Assembly (NCBI RefSeq): GCF_025145285.1 | Contig: NZ_CP102251.1 | Span: 2,728,001 to 2,792,000 of the forward strand | Reading direction: 5' to 3' | From: Alistipes onderdonkii | Lineage (GTDB): Bacteria > Bacteroidota > Bacteroidia > Bacteroidales > Rikenellaceae | Length of the DNA: 64,000 nt | Part shown: positions 34,609 to 43,789 of the stretch, piece by piece | Layout of the letters: every line of letters starts with the position of its first letter | Numbering within the stretch: position 1 is the first letter of the stretch | Program-made: the position numbers and the translations under genes | Notes under the pieces: generated by a model | Database searches by the model: none | Told to the model about the DNA's origin: nothing | The model's input: the letters and a program-made list of their open reading frames with translations, nothing else

Positions 34609-35676
34609 TCAGGCGTAGACCTTCGGGACGATGGTGCCGCGGAGGACGACCAGTGCGTTGGCGACCAGCGATTCGAGTTCGTTCTCGCCGGGGTAGACTG
34701 AAACGGGGGCGATGAACGAGCAGTGCTGTTCGATGTACCGCACGACGAACTCGTTGTGGGCGATGCCCCCGGTGAGGATGACGGCGTCGACCCGGCCGCA
34801 CATGGCGGCGGCCATGGCGCCGATCTGCTTCGAGATGCCGTAGCACATGGCCTCGGCCACGAGCCGGGCTTTTTCGTCGCCCTGCGCGATACGCTCCGAG
34901 ACCTGCATCATGGAATTGGTGCCCAGGTGCGCGACGAGCCCGCCTTGGCCGGCCAGCATTTTCTGGACTTCGCGGCGCGTGTAACGCCCCGAGAAGCATA
35001 GGTCGGCGAATTCGCCCGCAGGCAGGCTGCCCGCCCGCTCGGGTGCGAAGGGGCCGTCGCCGTCGAGCGCGTTGTTGACGTCGACGACACGTCCCTGTTT
35101 GTGCGCGGCGACGGAGATGCCCCCGCCCAGGTGTGCGACCACGAGGTTTGCCTTTTCGTAGACGATGCCGATGCGGTCGCAGTGCAGGCGTGCCGTGGCT
35201 TTCTGGTTGAGTGCGTGGAAGATCGATCTGCGCGGGCAGTCGGGATGGCCGCTCAGGCGTGCCACGTCCTCCATCTCGTCGACGACCACCGGGTCGGCGA
35301 TGTAGGCTTTGACGCCCGCCATGGCGGCGATCTCGGCGGCCAGCAATCCCCCTAGGTTCGAGGCGTGTTCCATCGTGGCGTTCGTCAGGTCGCGCCGCAT
35401 GGCTTCGTTGACTTCGTATACGCCGGCCGGGATGGGGCGTACGAGCCCGCCGCGTCCGATGACGGCCGACAGCTGCATGATGTCGAACCCGTGTTCGGAC
35501 AGCGCCGTGAGTATCATTTCCCGGCGCCAGTCCAGTTGGTCGATGATGTTGGCGTAACGTGCGATCTGTTCGGCCGTGTGGCGCAGGGTCAGATCCAACG
35601 AAGGCCGCTCCTCGTCATAGAGGGCGACCTTGGTGGACGTAGAGCCGGGATTTATCGCTAAGATTTTGAAGCCCAT
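34609..35676 (-). CDS. buk: Butyrate kinase
   Basis: Buk converts an acyl phosphate (butyryl- or branched-chain) and ADP to the free acid and ATP. The 355-residue length is that of Buk rather than acetate kinase (about 400). It begins with LAINPGSTSTKVALYD and has VIGRGGLVRPIPAGVYEVN. PVVVDEMEDVARLSGHP, the nucleotide-binding LVVAHLGGGISVAAHKQGR and VILTGGIAHNEFVV follow. It lies downstream of ptb (46-nt gap) in crcB-ackA-ptb-buk. The true acid product could be butyrate, isobutyrate or isovalerate. Confidence 0.93.
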   Translation of the reverse strand: MGFKILAINPGSTSTKVALYDEERPSLDLTLRHTAEQIARYANIIDQLDWRREMILTALSEHGFDIMQLSAVIGRGGLVRPIPAGVYEVNEAMRRDLTNATMEHASNLGGLLAAEIAAMAGVKAYIADPVVVDEMEDVARLSGHPDCPRRSIFHALNQKATARLHCDRIGIVYEKANLVVAHLGGGISVAAHKQGRVVDVNNALDGDGPFAPERAGSLPAGEFADLCFSGRYTRREVQKMLAGQGGLVAHLGTNSMMQVSERIAQGDEKARLVAEAMCYGISKQIGAMAAAMCGRVDAVILTGGIAHNEFVVRYIEQHCSFIAPVSVYPGENELESLVANALVVLRGTIVPKVYA

Positions 35677-35722
35677 AAATTCGGTTCCGGTTAGTAGTTG
35701 GTAGGTTGGTGTAGGTGTGTGC

Positions 35723-36631
35723 CTATTGTTTTACGGCCAGGCAAGCCAGTGCGATCGAGTAGAGTTTGGTCTTGCTCGTGTCGCCGCGCGAGGTCAGTAC
35801 GCAGGGCACCTTCGTGCCTGCGACCATGGCGGCCAGTTCGCCTCCGCAGAGGTGCGTCACCGACTTGAAGAAGACGTTGGCCGACTCCAGGTTGGGGAAA
35901 AGCAGGCAGTCGGGGTCGCCCGCTACAGACGAACCTTTGACTTTCTTGTGCTCGGCGACATCCTTGTAGAGTGCTACGTCGAGCGACAGGGGGCCGTCGA
36001 TGATGACGTTGCCCAGCTGTCCACGGTCGCCCATTTTGGCGAGCAGGGCGCCTTCGGTCGACGAAATGACGCTGGGGAGCAGCTGCTCGGAGGGGGCGAT
36101 GCAGGCGATCTTGGGGGTTTCGATGCCCAGCAGGTTGGCGACTTTTGCAAGGTAGCCGATCTGCTTGATCTTCTGTTTGAAGTCGGGCAGCGGGATGACC
36201 GCGACGTCGGAGATGACCAGCAGTTTGTGGTAGCAGGGCATCTCGACGATCGACACGTGGCTCAGCACGCCCTTCGGGGGGAACAACCCGGCTTCCTTGT
36301 TGAGGATGCCGCGCATGTACTTGTCGGTCGAGACAAGTCCCTTCATCAGCACGTCGGCGTTGCCCGCCACGACGGCGGCCACGGCCTGCTGCACGCATTT
36401 GACGTCGCTGGCCTCGTCGACGATGTTGAATGCCTTGATGTCGATGTCGTTTTCGGCGCATACCTGCTCGATGACTTTCTTCTCACCGAACAGCGTGGGC
36501 TCCACGATACCTTCCTTGTAGGCTTCGTAGACGGCTTCCAGCGTATGCGAATCCTGGCCGTAGGCTACGGCCAGCCGTTTTTTACCCCTTTTTCTCGCCT
36601 CGTCGACGATTTCTGTAAGATGTTGGATCAT
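35723..36631 (-). CDS. ptb: Phosphate butyryltransferase
   Basis: Ptb exchanges CoA for phosphate on butyryl-CoA or similar acyl-CoA and feeds the acyl phosphate to Buk. The 302 residues fit the Ptb branch of the Pta/Ptb family. Visible motifs include DVLMKGLVSTDKYMRGIL, GVLSHVSIVEMPCYHKLLVI and GPLSLDVALYKDVAEHKKV. The C-terminal KVPCVLTSRGDTSKTKLYSI is also typical. ackA lies 19 nt upstream and buk 46 nt downstream on the same strand. No classical pta (over 330 residues) is in the window. Confidence 0.92.
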   Translation of the reverse strand: MIQHLTEIVDEARKRGKKRLAVAYGQDSHTLEAVYEAYKEGIVEPTLFGEKKVIEQVCAENDIDIKAFNIVDEASDVKCVQQAVAAVVAGNADVLMKGLVSTDKYMRGILNKEAGLFPPKGVLSHVSIVEMPCYHKLLVISDVAVIPLPDFKQKIKQIGYLAKVANLLGIETPKIACIAPSEQLLPSVISSTEGALLAKMGDRGQLGNVIIDGPLSLDVALYKDVAEHKKVKGSSVAGDPDCLLFPNLESANVFFKSVTHLCGGELAAMVAGTKVPCVLTSRGDTSKTKLYSIALACLAVKQ

Positions 36632-36650
36632 TGTGGTGTTGTGCTTTTAT

Positions 36651-37853
36651 TTATTTTACCAGATTGTACGTGTCGGTGGCGATGACCAGTTCCTCGTCGG
36701 TGGCGATGACGGCGACCTTGACCCGCGAGGAGGGTTTCGAAAGGATTTTGTCCACGCCGCGGGCGCCCTTGTTGGCTGCGCGGTCGAACTCGACGCCCAT
36801 GAATTCGAGCCCCGTGCAGACCGTCTCGCGCATCTCGCACGAATTCTCGCCCACGCCGCCCGTGAAGACGATCAGGTCGACGCCGCCCATTTCGGCGGCA
36901 TACTCCCCGACGAATTTGCGGATGCGCCCGTAGTGCATGTCGCGGGCGAGGATGGCGCGGGGGTTCCCTTCGTCGTAGGCGCGGTCGATGTCACGCATGT
37001 CGCTCGAAAGGTCGGTGAGCCCCAAAACGCCCGATTTCTTGTTCATCATCTCGTTCACCTCGGCGTAGGACATGCCCTCCTTTTCGCCGATGAAGGTGAT
37101 GGCGCTGGGGTCGACGTTGCCGCAGCGGGTACCCATCACCAGCCCGTCCACGGGCGAGAAGCCCATCGACGTGTCATGGGACTTGCCGTTGAGCACGGCC
37201 GTGACCGATGCGCCGTTGCCGATGTGGCAGGTGATGATCTTCGAATTCTCGAAGTCGAGGCCCGCGAGCCGGGCACCGGTCTGTGCCACGTATTTGTGGC
37301 TGGTGCCGTGGAAGCCGTACTTGCGTACGCGGTACTTGTCGTAATAGGCGTGGGGCAGGGCGTACATGTAGTTTACGGCCGGGATAGTCTGGTGGAACGA
37401 GGTGTCGAAGACGGTGACCTGCGGGACGCCCGGCAGGACTTTCTCGATCGACAGCACGCCTTCGAGGTTGGCCGGGTTGTGCAGCGGTGCGATTTCGAAC
37501 AGTGAACGGATCTTGGATTTCACCTCCTCGGTCACGATACAGCTCTCGGGGAAGAACTCTCCGCCGTGCGCCACGCGGTGGCCGACGGCCTTCACCTCGT
37601 CGAGCGAGCCGATGACGCCGTGTGCGGGGTCGGTCAGCGCGTCGAGCACCAGTTTGATGCCGGTGGTGTGGTCGGGGATGGGGCGGTGCAGCTCGAACGG
37701 TTCTTTGCCGACGGGCTTATGGGTGAGGTCGCCTTCCGGCAGGCCGATGCGTTCCACGATTCCTTTCGCGAGCAGTTTGCTCGATGCGGCTTCCATGTCG
37801 ATCACCTGATACTTGATCGACGAGCTGCCGCAGTTCAATACCAAAATTACCAT
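36651..37853 (-). CDS. ackA: Acetate kinase
   Basis: AckA interconverts acetyl phosphate plus ADP and acetate plus ATP. The 400-residue protein starts MVILVLNCGSSSIKYQVIDM. It has the family motifs VGHRVAHGGEFF, FDTSFHQTIP, KYGFHGTSHKYV and IITCHIGNGASVTAV, and ends with a VFTGGVGENS segment and VIATDEELVIA. It is preceded 12 nt upstream by crcB and followed by ptb-buk, so acetate and butyrate-type kinases share one probable operon. The place usually taken by pta is held by ptb. Confidence 0.96.
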   Translation of the reverse strand: MVILVLNCGSSSIKYQVIDMEAASSKLLAKGIVERIGLPEGDLTHKPVGKEPFELHRPIPDHTTGIKLVLDALTDPAHGVIGSLDEVKAVGHRVAHGGEFFPESCIVTEEVKSKIRSLFEIAPLHNPANLEGVLSIEKVLPGVPQVTVFDTSFHQTIPAVNYMYALPHAYYDKYRVRKYGFHGTSHKYVAQTGARLAGLDFENSKIITCHIGNGASVTAVLNGKSHDTSMGFSPVDGLVMGTRCGNVDPSAITFIGEKEGMSYAEVNEMMNKKSGVLGLTDLSSDMRDIDRAYDEGNPRAILARDMHYGRIRKFVGEYAAEMGGVDLIVFTGGVGENSCEMRETVCTGLEFMGVEFDRAANKGARGVDKILSKPSSRVKVAVIATDEELVIATDTYNLVK

Positions 37854-37865
37854 TTCTCTTTATAG

Positions 37866-38237
37866 TTAATTTCTAAATGTCGTTCCTATCCACATGCCGG
37901 CGGCTGCAAAAACAATGCATACCGCCACGCTCAGCCCCACATAGGTCGCCGCCGCCGTGTAACACTCCTCGCGCAGCAGGCGCACCGCGTCGGCCGAAAA
38001 GGTCGAAAAAGTGGTAAACCCGCCGCAGAAACCCACGATGAGCAGCCATCCGAGCGTCTCGGAGCTGGTCGCTTCGAGCAGGATGCCGATCAGCAGCGAA
38101 CCCGCGGCATTGACCGTGAACGTACCCGCCGGGAATCCCAGCAGCGTCTGTCCCGCCATGATTCCGCCGCAAAGCAGGTAGCGGACGATGCTGCCGGCAG
38201 CGCCGCCGCATCCTACGGCCAGAAGTTCACGAATCAT
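37866..38237 (-). CDS. crcB: CrcB/Fluc fluoride channel
   Basis: This 123-residue four-helix membrane protein forms dual-topology dimers that let fluoride out of the cell. The hallmark GFCGGFTTFSTFSAD is present with its conserved Phe and Ser residues. The N-terminal GCGGAAGSIVRYLLCGG and the central NAAGSLLIGILL also fit. Only one crcB gene is seen, so a homodimer is expected. It starts the probable operon with ackA-ptb-buk. I see no fluoride riboswitch fold in the 100 nt upstream. Confidence 0.94.
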   Translation of the reverse strand: MIRELLAVGCGGAAGSIVRYLLCGGIMAGQTLLGFPAGTFTVNAAGSLLIGILLEATSSETLGWLLIVGFCGGFTTFSTFSADAVRLLREECYTAAATYVGLSVAVCIVFAAAGMWIGTTFRN

Positions 38238-38269
38238 AAGTTAAATATACACCAAATTTTAAGGATATG

Positions 38270-38277
38270 CAAATTTA
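38270..38277 (-). promoter_or_regulatory. Candidate promoter -7 box for crcB-ackA-ptb-buk
   Basis: Read on the minus strand this is TAAATTTG, an exact TAnnTTTG box ending 33 nt before the crcB ATG. No good TTTG is found at the usual distance, so support rests on the box and its position. Confidence 0.5.
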
Positions 38278-38344
38278 CAGAAAAAATGCTTACGGATTGT
38301 TATTTTTCCTGCCGTTTTTTGAGGTTTTTTTGTCGTATCGGGAT

Positions 38345-39595
38345 TTAAGGTTGGCGGATTTGTCCGTCGCCCGAGACGATATACTTGTAGGTCGTGAGTT
38401 CGGGCAGTCCCATCGGGCCGCGGGCGTGGAGTTTCTGCGTCGAGATACCCACTTCGGCGCCGAAGCCGAACTGCCCGCCGTCGGTGAAGGCGGTCGAGAC
38501 GTTGACGTAGACGCATGCGGCGTCGACGCTGCGCGTGAACTGCGTGGCGGCCTGCTTGTTTTCGGTGACAATGGCTTCGCTGTGGCGCGACGAGTAGCGG
38601 GCGATATGCGCCAGCGCCCCGTCGAGCGACGCGACGGTTCTCACGGCCAGTTTGTAGTCGAGGAACTCGGTGCCGAAATGCTCTTCGGCGGCATGTTCCA
38701 GCAACCCGGCGGGGTAGTGCCCGTCGAGGGCGGCGAAAGCCTCTTCGTCGGCGTAGACCGTCACATGCGCCCCGGCCAGCGGTGCGCACAGCTCCGGAAG
38801 GTCGGTGAGGCGGCCGCGGTGGATGACCAGGCAGTCGAGGGCGTTGCAGACGCTCACGCGGCGCGTCTTGGCGTTGCAGACCACGGCACGTCCCTTTTCG
38901 AGGTCGCCGTCGATGTCGAAATAGGTGTGGACGATGCCGGCGCCCGTTTCGATGACCGGGATGCGGGCGTTCTCGCGGACGAAGCGGATCAGCCCCGCCC
39001 CGCCGCGCGGGATGACTACGTCGACATAGCCCACGGCGCTCAGCAGCGCCCCCACGGCTTCGTGCCCCGCGGGGAGCAGCGTGAAGGTGTTTTCGTCGAT
39101 GCCCTCGGCTGCGAGTGCTTCGTGCAGCAGCGCCGCGATCGCCTCGTTGGAATGGCGGGCGTCGCTGCCCCCTTTCAGGACGCAGGCGTTGCCCGTCTTG
39201 ACGCAGAGCGCGAAGATGTCGGCCGTGACATTGGGGCGGGCTTCGCAGACCATGCCGACCACGCCGAACGGTACGCGGCGCTTGACGATGGTCATGCCGT
39301 TGGGGCGCGTCCAGCGCGCCAGTTCCTCGCCCTGCGGCGAACGCAGGTGCGAAACGGCCTCCATGTCGGAGGCGATGGCGTCGATGCGTTCGGGGGTCAG
39401 CCGCAGGCGGTCGAGCATGGGCGACGAGGCGGGCATGGCCTCGATGTCGCGGGCGTTGGCTTCGAGCAATGCGGGCGTATGCCCGCGCAGGAGCCTTGCG
39501 GCGTGTTGCAGGATGCGGCCGAGGCGTTCGGGTTCGACGTCGGCCAGCGCCGTCCCGGCCTTCCGGGCGGCCTTGAACAGGGATTCGTAGTCCAT
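38345..39595 (-). CDS. proA: Glutamate-5-semialdehyde dehydrogenase (gamma-glutamyl phosphate reductase)
   Basis: ProA reduces gamma-glutamyl phosphate to glutamate semialdehyde with NADPH, the second step of proline synthesis. The 416-residue protein has VPFGVVGMVCEARPNVTADI and TGNACVLKGGSDARHSN, both typical of ProA. The catalytic Cys is in NALDCLVIH at about residue 250. It is encoded 6 nt after proB on the same strand, so the pair is translated from one message. Confidence 0.96.
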   Translation of the reverse strand: MDYESLFKAARKAGTALADVEPERLGRILQHAARLLRGHTPALLEANARDIEAMPASSPMLDRLRLTPERIDAIASDMEAVSHLRSPQGEELARWTRPNGMTIVKRRVPFGVVGMVCEARPNVTADIFALCVKTGNACVLKGGSDARHSNEAIAALLHEALAAEGIDENTFTLLPAGHEAVGALLSAVGYVDVVIPRGGAGLIRFVRENARIPVIETGAGIVHTYFDIDGDLEKGRAVVCNAKTRRVSVCNALDCLVIHRGRLTDLPELCAPLAGAHVTVYADEEAFAALDGHYPAGLLEHAAEEHFGTEFLDYKLAVRTVASLDGALAHIARYSSRHSEAIVTENKQAATQFTRSVDAACVYVNVSTAFTDGGQFGFGAEVGISTQKLHARGPMGLPELTTYKYIVSGDGQIRQP

Positions 39596-39601
39596 AATCG
39601 T

Positions 39602-40693
39602 TTATTCCATGTAGAGGTAATCGCAGTGGACGAGGGGCTTGAGTCCTTTGCGTCCGATGTTGCGGCGGGCGGTGCCGCTGTCGCACGAGATGCGTCCCAC
39701 GGCCAGTTGTGCCCCGTCGGGCGAGAGGATGCGCACCAGGTCGTCGCGCTCGAAGTCGCCCTCGACGGCTGTGACGCCCACGGCGAGGATGCTGGCGGCC
39801 TTGCTGGCGCGGACGGCTTCGGCGGCGCCCTGGTCGATGCGCAGCACGCCCTTGGCGAAGCCTTCGCTGCTGGCGATCCATTTCTTGACGCCCGAGGCTG
39901 CCCTCGGAGCCGGTTCGAACCGGGTGCAGGGCACATCCTTTGCGGCCAGTACGAGGTCGGTGAGGATGCCGTCGCGGCGGCCGTTGGCGATGATGACCTC
40001 GATGCCTTCAGCCGCGGCGCGCGACGAGACGCGGCTCTTGGTGGCCATGCCGCCGCGGCCGCGCGACGAGCGTACGGGGTCGATGTACTGCGAGAGGTCT
40101 TCCGAGGGTTTCACACGGCGGATGACCTGCGATGCGGGGTCGGCGGGCGAGCCGTCGTAGATGCCGTCGATGTTGCTCAGGATAATGAGCGCTTCGGCGT
40201 TCATCATGGCCGCGACGAGCCCCGAGAGCTCGTCGTTGTCGGTGAACATCAGTTCGGTGACCGAGATGGTGTCGTTCTCGTTGACGATCGGCAGCACGCC
40301 GTTGGCGAGCATCGTCTCCATGCAGTTGCGCTGGTTGAGGTACTGCCGCCGTGTGGAGAGGCTCTCCTTGGTGGTGAGCACCTGCCCGCAGACGATGCCG
40401 TATTCGTTGAAGAGGTCGTAGTAGCGGTTGAGTAGCTTGACCTGCCCCACGGCGGAGAAGAGCTGCCGTGCGGAGACCGAATCGAGCTTCCCGGCGCGTT
40501 GCCCGAGGATGCTGCGCCCCGAGGCCACGGCTCCCGACGAAACCAGGATGACCTCGGTGCCCGCGCGGTGGAGCCGGGCCACCTGGTCGACCAGGGCCGA
40601 GATGCGGGTGGTGTCGGGACGGCCGTCGTCGCGGGTCAGCACGTTGCTGCCCACCTTGATGACGATGCGCCGGTATTTGTTCTGTGTGTCCAT
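39602..40693 (-). CDS. proB: Glutamate 5-kinase with PUA domain
   Basis: ProB phosphorylates glutamate with ATP, the first and usually proline-inhibited step of proline synthesis. The 363-residue protein has the amino-acid-kinase start RIVIKVGSNVLT. EVILVSSGAVASGRSILG, NENDTISV and ILSNIDGIYDG follow, with GTGGMATK-type GRGGMATKSRV. A C-terminal PUA domain (about residues 280-355) is present. It lies 30 nt after an orphan response-regulator gene and 6 nt before proA. Confidence 0.96.
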   Translation of the reverse strand: MDTQNKYRRIVIKVGSNVLTRDDGRPDTTRISALVDQVARLHRAGTEVILVSSGAVASGRSILGQRAGKLDSVSARQLFSAVGQVKLLNRYYDLFNEYGIVCGQVLTTKESLSTRRQYLNQRNCMETMLANGVLPIVNENDTISVTELMFTDNDELSGLVAAMMNAEALIILSNIDGIYDGSPADPASQVIRRVKPSEDLSQYIDPVRSSRGRGGMATKSRVSSRAAAEGIEVIIANGRRDGILTDLVLAAKDVPCTRFEPAPRAASGVKKWIASSEGFAKGVLRIDQGAAEAVRASKAASILAVGVTAVEGDFERDDLVRILSPDGAQLAVGRISCDSGTARRNIGRKGLKPLVHCDYLYME

Positions 40694-40723
40694 ATGCGTT
40701 TCATTCGCCGGGAATGGCCCGGC

Positions 40724-41395
40724 TCAGGGTTCGAATTTGTAGCCCACGCCCTTGATGGTGACGATGCGTTCGTCGCCGATCTTCTGGCGCAGTTTGCGGA
40801 TGTGCACGTCGATGGTGCGGTCGCCCACGACCACCTCGGTGCCCCAGATCTTCGTATATATCTCTTCGCGCGAGAAGAGCTTCCCGGGCGACGAATAGAG
40901 CAGGTCGAGCAGCGCGAATTCCTTGCGCGGAAGGGCTATCTCGTGGCCGTCGCGCGTCACGGTGTAATGCTCGCGGTCGACGGCGATGCCTGCCGCGGCA
41001 GGTTCCGCCGGCGCGGTTTCGGCGTCGATCCGCTTGAGGATGGCCTGCACGCGGCTGACCAGCAGCTTCATCTTGATCGGCTTGGTGAGGTAGTCGTCCG
41101 CCCCGACGCCGAAGCCCGTAAGCTGCTGATCCTCCTCGCCCAGCGCCGAGAGAAATACCACCATCGTGTCGCGCAGCTGCGGATCCTGGCGGATGGCACG
41201 GCAGGTCTGCGCACCGTCCATGACGGGCATCATCATGTCCAGCAGGATCAGGTGCGGACGGCACTCGGCGGCGGCCTTCAGCGCCTCGGCGCCGTTCTGC
41301 GCCGTGAATACTTCGTAGCCCTCCTTCTGGAGGGTGTACCTCACGAATTCGAGGATGTCGATTTCATCGTCGACAAGCAGGATGCGGTGGCTCAT
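40724..41395 (-). CDS. OmpR/PhoB-family response regulator (no adjacent kinase)
   Basis: This is a 223-residue two-domain regulator. The receiver has acidic DDE at 9-11, phospho-acceptor Asp 53 in LLDMMMPVMDG, and Lys in YLTKPIKMK. The C-terminal winged helix has SREEIYTKIWGTEVVVGDRTIDVHIRKLRQKI and ends YKFEP. The start at 41395 (MSHRILLVDDE) is chosen over 41431 because the extra 12 residues precede the receiver fold. No histidine kinase gene is adjacent; proB follows after 30 nt. The neighbouring DUF349 gene is divergent. Confidence 0.93.
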   Translation of the reverse strand: MSHRILLVDDEIDILEFVRYTLQKEGYEVFTAQNGAEALKAAAECRPHLILLDMMMPVMDGAQTCRAIRQDPQLRDTMVVFLSALGEEDQQLTGFGVGADDYLTKPIKMKLLVSRVQAILKRIDAETAPAEPAAAGIAVDREHYTVTRDGHEIALPRKEFALLDLLYSSPGKLFSREEIYTKIWGTEVVVGDRTIDVHIRKLRQKIGDERIVTIKGVGYKFEP

Positions 41396-41515
41396 GGTTC
41401 CGGTTGACAGGTTTTGTATCGCACGCGGCAATTGGGCGCGGTTGCGTGCCGCTCATATCTCGGGCGAAGTTAGCAAATTTCCGGCTAAATCGTTCGGTAG
41501 CCCGGGAAAAATGGT

Positions 41516-41523
41516 TATATTTG
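41516..41523 (+). promoter_or_regulatory. Promoter -7 box of the DUF349-pyrG-yidC operon
   Basis: TATATTTG is an exact TAnnTTTG box, with TTCG 19 nt upstream. The ATG lies 50 nt downstream at 41573. Confidence 0.65.
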
Positions 41524-41572
41524 CGAGATTTATATACTTCCGTATATATGGAAATCAAAAACGTGTACTGAG

Positions 41573-43777
41573 ATGGCTACTGAAAATCCGAATCTTCCTG
41601 CTCCCGAGGAGCGAGTCAGCGATGCTGCTGAAGATGTGCAGACCGTAACTTCCGAAGTGACTTCCGAAGTCCCTGAAACCGAGGCCTCCGCAGCAGCGGA
41701 GGCGGAACCCGTCGTGGAAACACCCGCGGCAGAAGAACCCGAGACGGAAAAATCCGTTGCGGGAACGCCCGCGGCAGAGGTGCCCGTGGCTGAAGCGCCT
41801 GCGGCGGAGGAGCCCGTGGCGGAACCCGAGGCCGCGCCGCGTGCGAAGCGTGCCCGTATCAAGCCCGTTGCCGAGGCGGTGGAGACCGAATCCGGCGAGG
41901 AGGCCGTGCCGGCCGGTGCCGAAGTGGATTTCGCGGACGAGGAGGCGGCGCTCGCCGCGCAGGATGCCGGGCTGGAACTGGAGGGCGAGACGGCTGAAGA
42001 GGCCGCTGCCGACCAACTGGCCCAGGAAGCGCCGTCCGCCGAGGACAAGTTTGCCGGGAAGGGCAAGGAAGAGCTGGTAGCCCTCTTTATGCGTATGCTC
42101 GAAGAGCAGCCCGTGCAGTCGATCCGCCGGGATGTGGAGGCGCTGAAGATCGCTTTCTACCGCATCCGCCGCGCCGAGGTCGAGGCCGCACGCCGCAAGT
42201 TCGTCGAGGAGGGGGGCAGCGAAGAGGATTTCGCACCGGCCGTGGACGGCGCCGAAGTACAGCTCAAGGAGTTGTTCAAGGAGTACCGCCATCGCCGCGA
42301 CGAGTTCATCGCAAACCTCGAGGCCGAGAAGGAGAAGAACCTCCAGGTCAAGCTCGGGATCATCGAGGAGCTCAAGGAACTGGTCAATTCGGACGAGACG
42401 CTCAACCATACCTTCAATAAGTTCCGCGAATTGCAGCAGCGCTGGAAGGAGACCGGCATCGTGCCGCAGCAGAACGTCAAAGACCTGTGGGAGACCTACA
42501 ACCTGCATGTCGAGAATTTCTACAGCTTCATCAAAATCAACAAGGAGCTGCGCGACCTCGACCTGAAGAAGAACTACGAGCAGAAGATCGCCCTCTGCGA
42601 GCAGGCCGAAGCGCTGGTGCTGGAGCCTTCGGTTGTGGAGGCGTTCCACAAGCTGCAGAAGCTGCATGACGAGTGGCGCGAGACGGGCCCCGTAGCCAAT
42701 GAATATAAAGAGGTGCTCTGGGAGCGCTTCAAGGCGGCGTCGAGCCGTATCAACAAACAGCATCAGGAGCATTTCGAATCGCTCAAGGGCGAGCAGGTCA
42801 AAAACCTCGAACTCAAGACGGAGCTTTGTGCCGCCACCGAGGAGCTGGCCGCGCAGCCGCTCACGACCCGCAAGGAGTGGAACCGTGCGAGCGACCGCCT
42901 GCTGGAGATCCAGAAGACCTGGAAAACCATCGGCTTCGCACCCAAGAAGGACAACAACCGTATCTACGAGCGTTTCCGCACGGCATGCGACAAGTTCTTC
43001 GAGGCCAAGCGGCAGTTCTATGCCGGGGTGAAGGCCGAGATGGAGCACAACCTGCAGCTGAAGACCGAGATATGCGAGGCCGCCGAGTCGCTGATGAACA
43101 GCGAGGAGTGGAAGAAGGCCACGGACGAGCTGATCGCCCTGCAGGCCCGCTGGAAGGAGATCGGTGCCGTGTCGCGCCGTCATTCGGATGCGATCTGGAA
43201 GCGTTTCCGTGCCGCATGCGACAAGTTCTTCGAGCGCAAGGCTTCGCATTTTGCCAGTGTGGACGGCGAGCACGAGGAGAACCTCCGGCAGAAACTCGCC
43301 TTGCTCGATGAGATGGCCGCGGCCGACGTCAAGGCCGGCGGATACGACGTGATCCGCGAGTTCCAGCGCCGCTGGGGCGAGATCGGGTTCGTGCCCATCA
43401 AGCAGAAGGATGCCATCCAGAAGAAATACAAGGCCGCCGTCGATGCGCTGTTCAACACGCTGCGCGGTTCGGAGCGCGACCGTTCGATGAACCGTTTCCG
43501 CGAGAAGGTCTCGACGCTCAAATCGGCGGGCAGCAACCGCCTGCGTTCGGAGCGCGAGCGCCTTTACAATAAGGTGCGCCAGCTCGAACAGGAGATCGGC
43601 CTGCTGGAGAACAACATCGGTTTCTTCGCCAAGTCGAAGAACGCCGAGGCGCTCGTCGCCGATGTGAAGGCCAAGATCGACCGCGCCCGCGAAGAGATGG
43701 CCGCCGCGATCGAGAAGGTGAAGCTCATCGACCGCCAGGCACAGGAGGAGAACCAGGAGCACAACGAAAATAAATAG
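41573..43777 (+). CDS. DUF349-domain protein
   Basis: This 734-residue cytoplasmic protein of unknown role is conserved in Bacteroidota. The first 160 residues are acidic, Ala/Glu/Pro/Val-rich and probably disordered. The rest holds five DUF349 repeats with the core R/W-K-E-T/I-G. Examples are QQRWKETGIVPQQNVKDLW, KTIGFAPKKDNNRIYERF and RWKEIGAVSRRHSDAIWKRF. A coiled-coil C-terminus follows (LYNKVRQLEQEIGLLENNI). pyrG starts 12 nt after its stop, so it shares a transcript with CTP synthase and yidC. Confidence 0.9.
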   Translation: MATENPNLPAPEERVSDAAEDVQTVTSEVTSEVPETEASAAAEAEPVVETPAAEEPETEKSVAGTPAAEVPVAEAPAAEEPVAEPEAAPRAKRARIKPVAEAVETESGEEAVPAGAEVDFADEEAALAAQDAGLELEGETAEEAAADQLAQEAPSAEDKFAGKGKEELVALFMRMLEEQPVQSIRRDVEALKIAFYRIRRAEVEAARRKFVEEGGSEEDFAPAVDGAEVQLKELFKEYRHRRDEFIANLEAEKEKNLQVKLGIIEELKELVNSDETLNHTFNKFRELQQRWKETGIVPQQNVKDLWETYNLHVENFYSFIKINKELRDLDLKKNYEQKIALCEQAEALVLEPSVVEAFHKLQKLHDEWRETGPVANEYKEVLWERFKAASSRINKQHQEHFESLKGEQVKNLELKTELCAATEELAAQPLTTRKEWNRASDRLLEIQKTWKTIGFAPKKDNNRIYERFRTACDKFFEAKRQFYAGVKAEMEHNLQLKTEICEAAESLMNSEEWKKATDELIALQARWKEIGAVSRRHSDAIWKRFRAACDKFFERKASHFASVDGEHEENLRQKLALLDEMAAADVKAGGYDVIREFQRRWGEIGFVPIKQKDAIQKKYKAAVDALFNTLRGSERDRSMNRFREKVSTLKSAGSNRLRSERERLYNKVRQLEQEIGLLENNIGFFAKSKNAEALVADVKAKIDRAREEMAAAIEKVKLIDRQAQEENQEHNENK

Positions 43778-43789
43778 ATATAGTCAGTA

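Noticed and set aside
38238..38344. Fluoride riboswitch upstream of crcB
   Set aside because: I looked for the conserved paired segments and GC-rich pseudoknot but the region is AT-rich and shows none.
38267..40435. 722-residue open frame on the plus strand across proA and proB
   Set aside because: It lies wholly opposite two well-supported genes and has Asp/Val/Gly-rich sequence with no family motif; long antisense frames are expected at this GC content.
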